DNA of 64,000 nucleotides from Paracyclopina nana (taxonomy: Eukaryota; Arthropoda; Copepoda; Cyclopoida; Cyclopettidae), in NCBI GenBank assembly GCA_019096065.1, contig JAGUCH010000001.1, positions 806,001 through 870,000 of the forward strand. The letters are read 5' to 3'. Below, in pieces: positions 60,701 through 64,000 of this stretch. Below the pieces are notes generated by a model that saw only the letters and a program-made list of their open reading frames with translations, searched no databases and was not told the origin of the DNA. Each line of letters starts with the position of its first letter. Position 1 is the first letter of the stretch. Position numbers and translations under genes: made by a program.

Positions 60701-63445
60701 CAGCAAAATGATTGTTTACCAGAGTATTTCTCATCAGCATTTTTGGACCCTGGTAGTTGGCCTCCTTGATGGCCTCGTAAACAAAGTAGATACTTGCAGC
60801 TGTTCGAAGGGCATGAGATGCTAAGAGAAAATGGCAACCAGATCCAGGACATGAGTAGTTTGGCCTTCTGCAGTATTCACCTAAAAAGGAAAATTTTTCT
60901 TTCTGTTAAATTGCGTTTTACTTAAGCCTCCCAATTCAATACTGATCCCTTTCGATAACTTTTGATAGCTTTACTTACACCATTTTCGCCGCCGCTTTAA
61001 CTCATATGCCTTTGAAGTGTTTAGATTAATCAAAAGTACGAAAACTTGTGCTTTTCACCTAAGGATGCCATATGATTTTAAGGAAAAGATGCATAGTTCA
61101 ACACCCTATTGTATCACATGCGATACCAACTGAAATTAACATTCACTAGAATAATATTTCTCAGTCCAGATTGACATCAAGAAATGAGTCTTGAGTAATT
61201 GCATTCATTAAGCGCATGACCTGGATTGGAAGAGTTCACAGCCCAATTGGCATTGGATCACCTGTCCATGCTCCAACTCACATTTCTTCGATATTTTCAT
61301 AAGTAAAAGAGCGCTAACTTTTCTGTTTTGAGTGCGAAGAAAGGCTTCATATTTAGTGATATGGAGCTGGGTTCATGGGAAGTTGTTATATGTGATGAAG
61401 GGTCCCAAGTCATGCATAACATTTGTGTGCAATGAAGGGTGGGGAAAAGCCATTTGCCATAAGCATAAGAAAGAAAGGAGATTAGATGAGTTTCCCAGGA
61501 AATTGCATTGAGGCCCATTACCCTCACTTTGATGGGAATGGAGAGCCATTTATACAGAGAGAGTCCCACTGACTTTTTCATAGCACAAACCTGCACATCC
61601 ATTTTGTACCATGATTGCCTGGCTTTCTCCTTGACTACTACTGGAGACCAGCATCAAGGAATGGACCAATGAGAGGCCAAAGTAGATGGTGAACATGAGG
61701 AACTTTTTGTAAAATCTGGGGGGGGATGTAGGACAAAAAAGCCAATTGTTTGTCTGCTGGCTCAAGGAAAAATCTATGGGGCTTACATGTGCTTCACATA
61801 GTAATTCCATTTGGTCTTGAGTAAATCCACAATCACACCTTCTAGCAAATCCACATGAGCCTCAGTTTCCTGAAATGTTGAAAAATGCAATTCAAAAAAA
61901 ATCTTTTGGTTATGGCTCTAGTTAGAAGTACGCACTCCAAAAGTGATGAGGTTGAGTGCAGATTTCGCAAGAATTTCGCCCGTTTGCTGATGGATCGAAT
62001 CTATCCCGTCCAAGGGGTAAGCAGCCGAGGCGATATTCCCAAAGTGCCAATAAATGTCCCGATTGAGATTGAGAATATGAAAGAACATTTGTTTCCTCGC
62101 CAATTGAGCTGCCAAAGTTAACGTGGTAAATCCCTGGCGATTTTGCACCAATGTGCTCGCGCCCAACTCATAAGCTGTGTCAAACATTTCCTAAGAAAAT
62201 AAAAAAAATAGTTCAATGTTTACCTGCAATCTTAGAAATCATTTTTTTCCAAGCTAAAAGTTCCAAAATCAAATCTTTTCCATAAAGCAGATCCAGTTTT
62301 TTTTTGACTTTCCCAAATTTCTTGAGCAAAATTGTGATGATACTTTTTATGGACTTTTACTTGAAATGAAAAAAGCTCCTTTTTAAGCAATTTCTTTTGT
62401 TGCATTTTCACATGTAGTATAATAGCAGTATTTTACCATTTTGCCTTTGATGACCAACATGTGTAGCACACTGTTGCCATTGGCATCCACTTCATCTCCA
62501 AGATTGACCCCTTTGGCCAAAATGATGCGAAAGCACTCCTCTTGACCCAAACAGGCAGCAAAACAGTGGGCAAATTCCCCAAGATAAACATGTCCCTGAT
62601 AATTAGTTGGCTGAGCTCCTAAAATAATTGCCTCAGAGTGCAAATCATCCACTCTGGAGTCTTTCTGGTCCAGAGCAGAGAAAAAGCTGCCATTGCACTT
62701 TTGCCCAAAATCAACTCCATTGTCAAGCAGAAATTTCACCATGATTGGATCCTCATTCACTACAGCCATATGTAGCACATTTTCCCCATAGTATTCCTCA
62801 CTGGTGTAAATGTCATTCATCAAGTTGGGGAAAACGCTGAGCAATTCCTTGGCCAGGCTCATGTGGGCCTGTGAAGCATTTAGAAAGCAAATGTGCAGGC
62901 AAGTTTCACCCACTGAGCCCCTTTTATTCAAATCCCAGCAAACTAGCCTGCATTTGCCCTCATTTATTTGCTGGGCCTTCAAAGTCTCCAATTCATGCTC
63001 TTGTGCTAGCAGTGAGGGTAAATCCGGATTCCTCAGCCCCTTGTTGTAATTTAGCTGCACCATAAAAGAAAGTAGGAGAAAATACCTTTTTTAAGATGCT
63101 GAGATAAATTACCAATTTTGAGGGAGGTCTTGATTCATTCCTTTGTAAGACAAGCTCAGCATAGGACACCAGCCTTCCTTGGCCTCCATTGTAGAGGAAA
63201 GGCCTCACCTGAGCCTTGATTGCATCTCTGATGATGTCTTTGGTATTAGTCAGTATTGACCTTTTCATTTCCTCCATTAAGTTACCTTGGCCTTTTAGTG
63301 ATAAAAAACAATTTGACTAATGGCACTTTAACTTGAAATTACCACCTTGCATATCTAAGAGGTTGTAAATTGGCCAAATTTGAGGCTTGGCATTTTCCTC
63401 AAGTTGATCATCGTTTGGTTCACCATTACTTGTCCCATTTCCCAT
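54730..63445 (-). CDS. TRPV-type cation channel (Nanchung/Inactive/OSM-9 group), 12 exons found, 3' end missing
   Basis: Exons 63346-63445, 63113-63291, 62437-63054, 61936-62190, 61787-61869, 61591-61715, 60720-60880, 60495-60661, 60320-60429, 57934-58166, 56300-56416 and 54730-54855 join in phase for 758 codons. The start MGNGTSNGE at 63445 fits the family. Exons 3-4 encode ankyrin repeats ([50 protein letters not shown]). Exon 5 is the pre-S1 region ([17 protein letters not shown]). S1 lies in exon 6, S2 in 7, S3-S4 in 8 (APYFLFFCR), S4-S5 linker and S5 in 9, the pore loop in 10 (NPMEDP...MSMNKFDE), S6 in 11 ([19 protein letters not shown]). Exon 12 carries the TRP-box-side region [14 protein letters not shown]. 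In insects these channels act in chordotonal hearing and touch neurons as Nan-Iav heteromers; which subunit this is cannot be told. The terminal exon after 54730 was not found. Confidence 0.92.
56138..56299 (-). CDS. Possible alternative TRPV C-terminus by retention of intron 11
   Basis: Beyond the exon 11 donor (CAG/GTATGG) the same frame stays open for 53 codons and ends at TAG. It reads like ordinary coding sequence (for example [19 protein letters not shown] and [15 protein letters not shown]). If retained, the channel would end shortly after S6 without the exon 12 region. It could also be chance read-through. Confidence 0.3.
   Translation of the reverse strand, partial: VWQRNLANTSSAFNIKPLIGRQFYKIDHPNYVFNLVSPNGADIRLLRVPHNKK
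56528..56975. repeat. Long inverted repeat in TRPV intron 10
   Basis: Arms at 56528-56650 and 56855-56975 are about 90% complementary (for example GAGCTAATCATGTCGCACTT against AAGTGCGACATGATTAGCTC), with a spacer of about 205 nt. It could be a foldback element, and in the pre-mRNA would form a long hairpin. Confidence 0.75.
58480..59815 (+). repeat. Inverted copy of TRPV intron 6 sequence in intron 9 (split by a transposon)
   Basis: 58480-58676 plus 59719-59815 together match the reverse complement of 60883-61174 at roughly 90% identity. The match is split by the element at 58677-59718. The copy reaches almost to the exon 7 splice acceptor of the source. Confidence 0.85.
58677..59718. mobile_element. 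Non-autonomous 1042-bp element with CCCAACCAGAAATTT ends
   Basis: CCCAACCAGAAATTTTTG at the left and GAAATTTCTGGTTGGG at the right are flanked by GT (58675-58676, 59719-59720), or GGT if one terminal base is assigned to the duplication. The intron 6 copy provides an empty site that confirms both boundaries. The interior has repeated words (CCGTGACGAA, TGTGGAACTC) but no transposase. Confidence 0.75.
59884..59982 (+). repeat. Second inverted fragment of TRPV intron 6 in intron 9
   Basis: It matches the reverse complement of about 61158-61255 (GAATGCCAATT...CTGTGAAC, GGTCATGC, TTAATGAATGCAATTAC), more diverged than the first fragment. Confidence 0.65.
60140..60215. repeat. GAT/ATC-rich simple repeat in TRPV intron 9
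   Basis: Runs of CATCATCA and GATGATGATGATG that are mutually complementary. Confidence 0.6.
60883..61255 (-). repeat. TRPV intron 6 segment with inverted copies in intron 9
   Basis: This is the unbroken version of the sequence repeated inversely at 58480-59815 and 59884-59982. It lies directly upstream of exon 7 on the gene strand. Confidence 0.85.
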
Positions 63446-64000
63446 GTTTGCAAAGGTGTCAACCAATGTTTGTACCACACTGAGCCATAATCATGTAACT
63501 TTGCCTCCCATGGGACTGTCGTGAGGCCAAATGGGGCATTTTGAGAGCCATAATTGGTATTGACTTGGCATATACAGCTTTCCAATTTGATTTACCAAAA
63601 AAGCCACTTTCCAGAGCTTTTCAAACTATTTTGGCATTTTTGCCTATATTTCAGTTTAGGATGCTGCTTCAAAAAGTGTGGGTTTTTTTTTGTAATAAAT
63701 AATCCTTCTTGTTTGTATTTCTTCAACAAATTCTATATATTGTATAGTGTGTGTAGTATGTATATAATATGTAGCTCAGCAGTTTTCTGGATCTCTGCTC
63801 CGGCTGTCGAGAATCGTAATTGTCCGCACATCCAACATTGATTAAAAGGATAAAATGCACAGATGAAAAAAGCTCATCCAGAGTTGAGCTCCTACAATGA
63901 TAATCATAAGAATGATGCTTGTCTTGCTGATTGGTTGATGATGATATATATGTGTATAAGAAAGATGGCAACATTGAAATGGAAATGTACACACAGCAAT
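63446..64000 (-). promoter_or_regulatory. Upstream flank of the TRPV gene
   Basis: This holds the 5' region of the minus-strand channel gene, with TATA-like stretches at about 63733-63770 and 63943-63955. No transcription start or conserved element can be assigned from sequence alone. Confidence 0.35.

Noticed and set aside
1..64000. CRISPR arrays, operons, bacterial promoters or ribosome binding sites
   Set aside because: The spliced genes show this is eukaryotic nuclear DNA; the tandem repeats lack the repeat-spacer structure of CRISPR.

Overview
This is a gene-poor, AT-rich, repeat-rich stretch of an animal nuclear genome. Spliced genes with GT-AG introns, AATAAA signals, dispersed tRNA genes, many short inverted-repeat transposons, a homeobox gene with an Ems/Emx-type hexapeptide and a Nanchung/Inactive/OSM-9-type TRPV channel all point to an invertebrate, most likely an arthropod. 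I cannot name the species.

Layout. 1-5.9 kb: first coding exon of an empty-spiracles-like homeobox gene (minus strand) and at least 5 kb of its first intron; the homeodomain exon lies beyond the left edge. 8.5-11.7 kb: a complete three-exon tetraspanin gene (plus strand). Its promoter and first codons are duplicated in tandem with a 195-bp filler copied from 10 kb away. Two identical tRNA-Glu genes sit in its second intron and a third lies downstream on the other strand. 12.6-25 kb: intergenic DNA with a large minisatellite (16.1-17.85 kb), small tandem duplications and a decayed tRNA-like sequence.

25-46 kb is an accessory region. It holds two inverted copies of an unusual 15-bp minisatellite element, a 9-bp minisatellite, two neighbouring envelope-fusion-protein-like (Baculo_F-type) genes on the minus strand, and a perfect 178-bp satellite between them. 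The second envelope-like gene is broken by a 625-bp element with Transib/RSS-like CACAGTG ends. Next comes an 8.5-kb TIR DNA transposon (33902-42418). It carries an apparently intact nine-exon accessory gene and, divergently, a transposase-like gene broken by frameshifts and stops. Several non-autonomous relatives are scattered nearby.

46-54.7 kb is intergenic with MITEs and tandem duplications. 54.7-63.4 kb carries a TRPV channel gene on the minus strand. Twelve coding exons can be joined in phase from the start codon through the ankyrin repeats, six membrane segments and TRP-box region; the 3' end was not found. The host genes (ems-like, tetraspanin, TRPV) have no evident functional link to one another.
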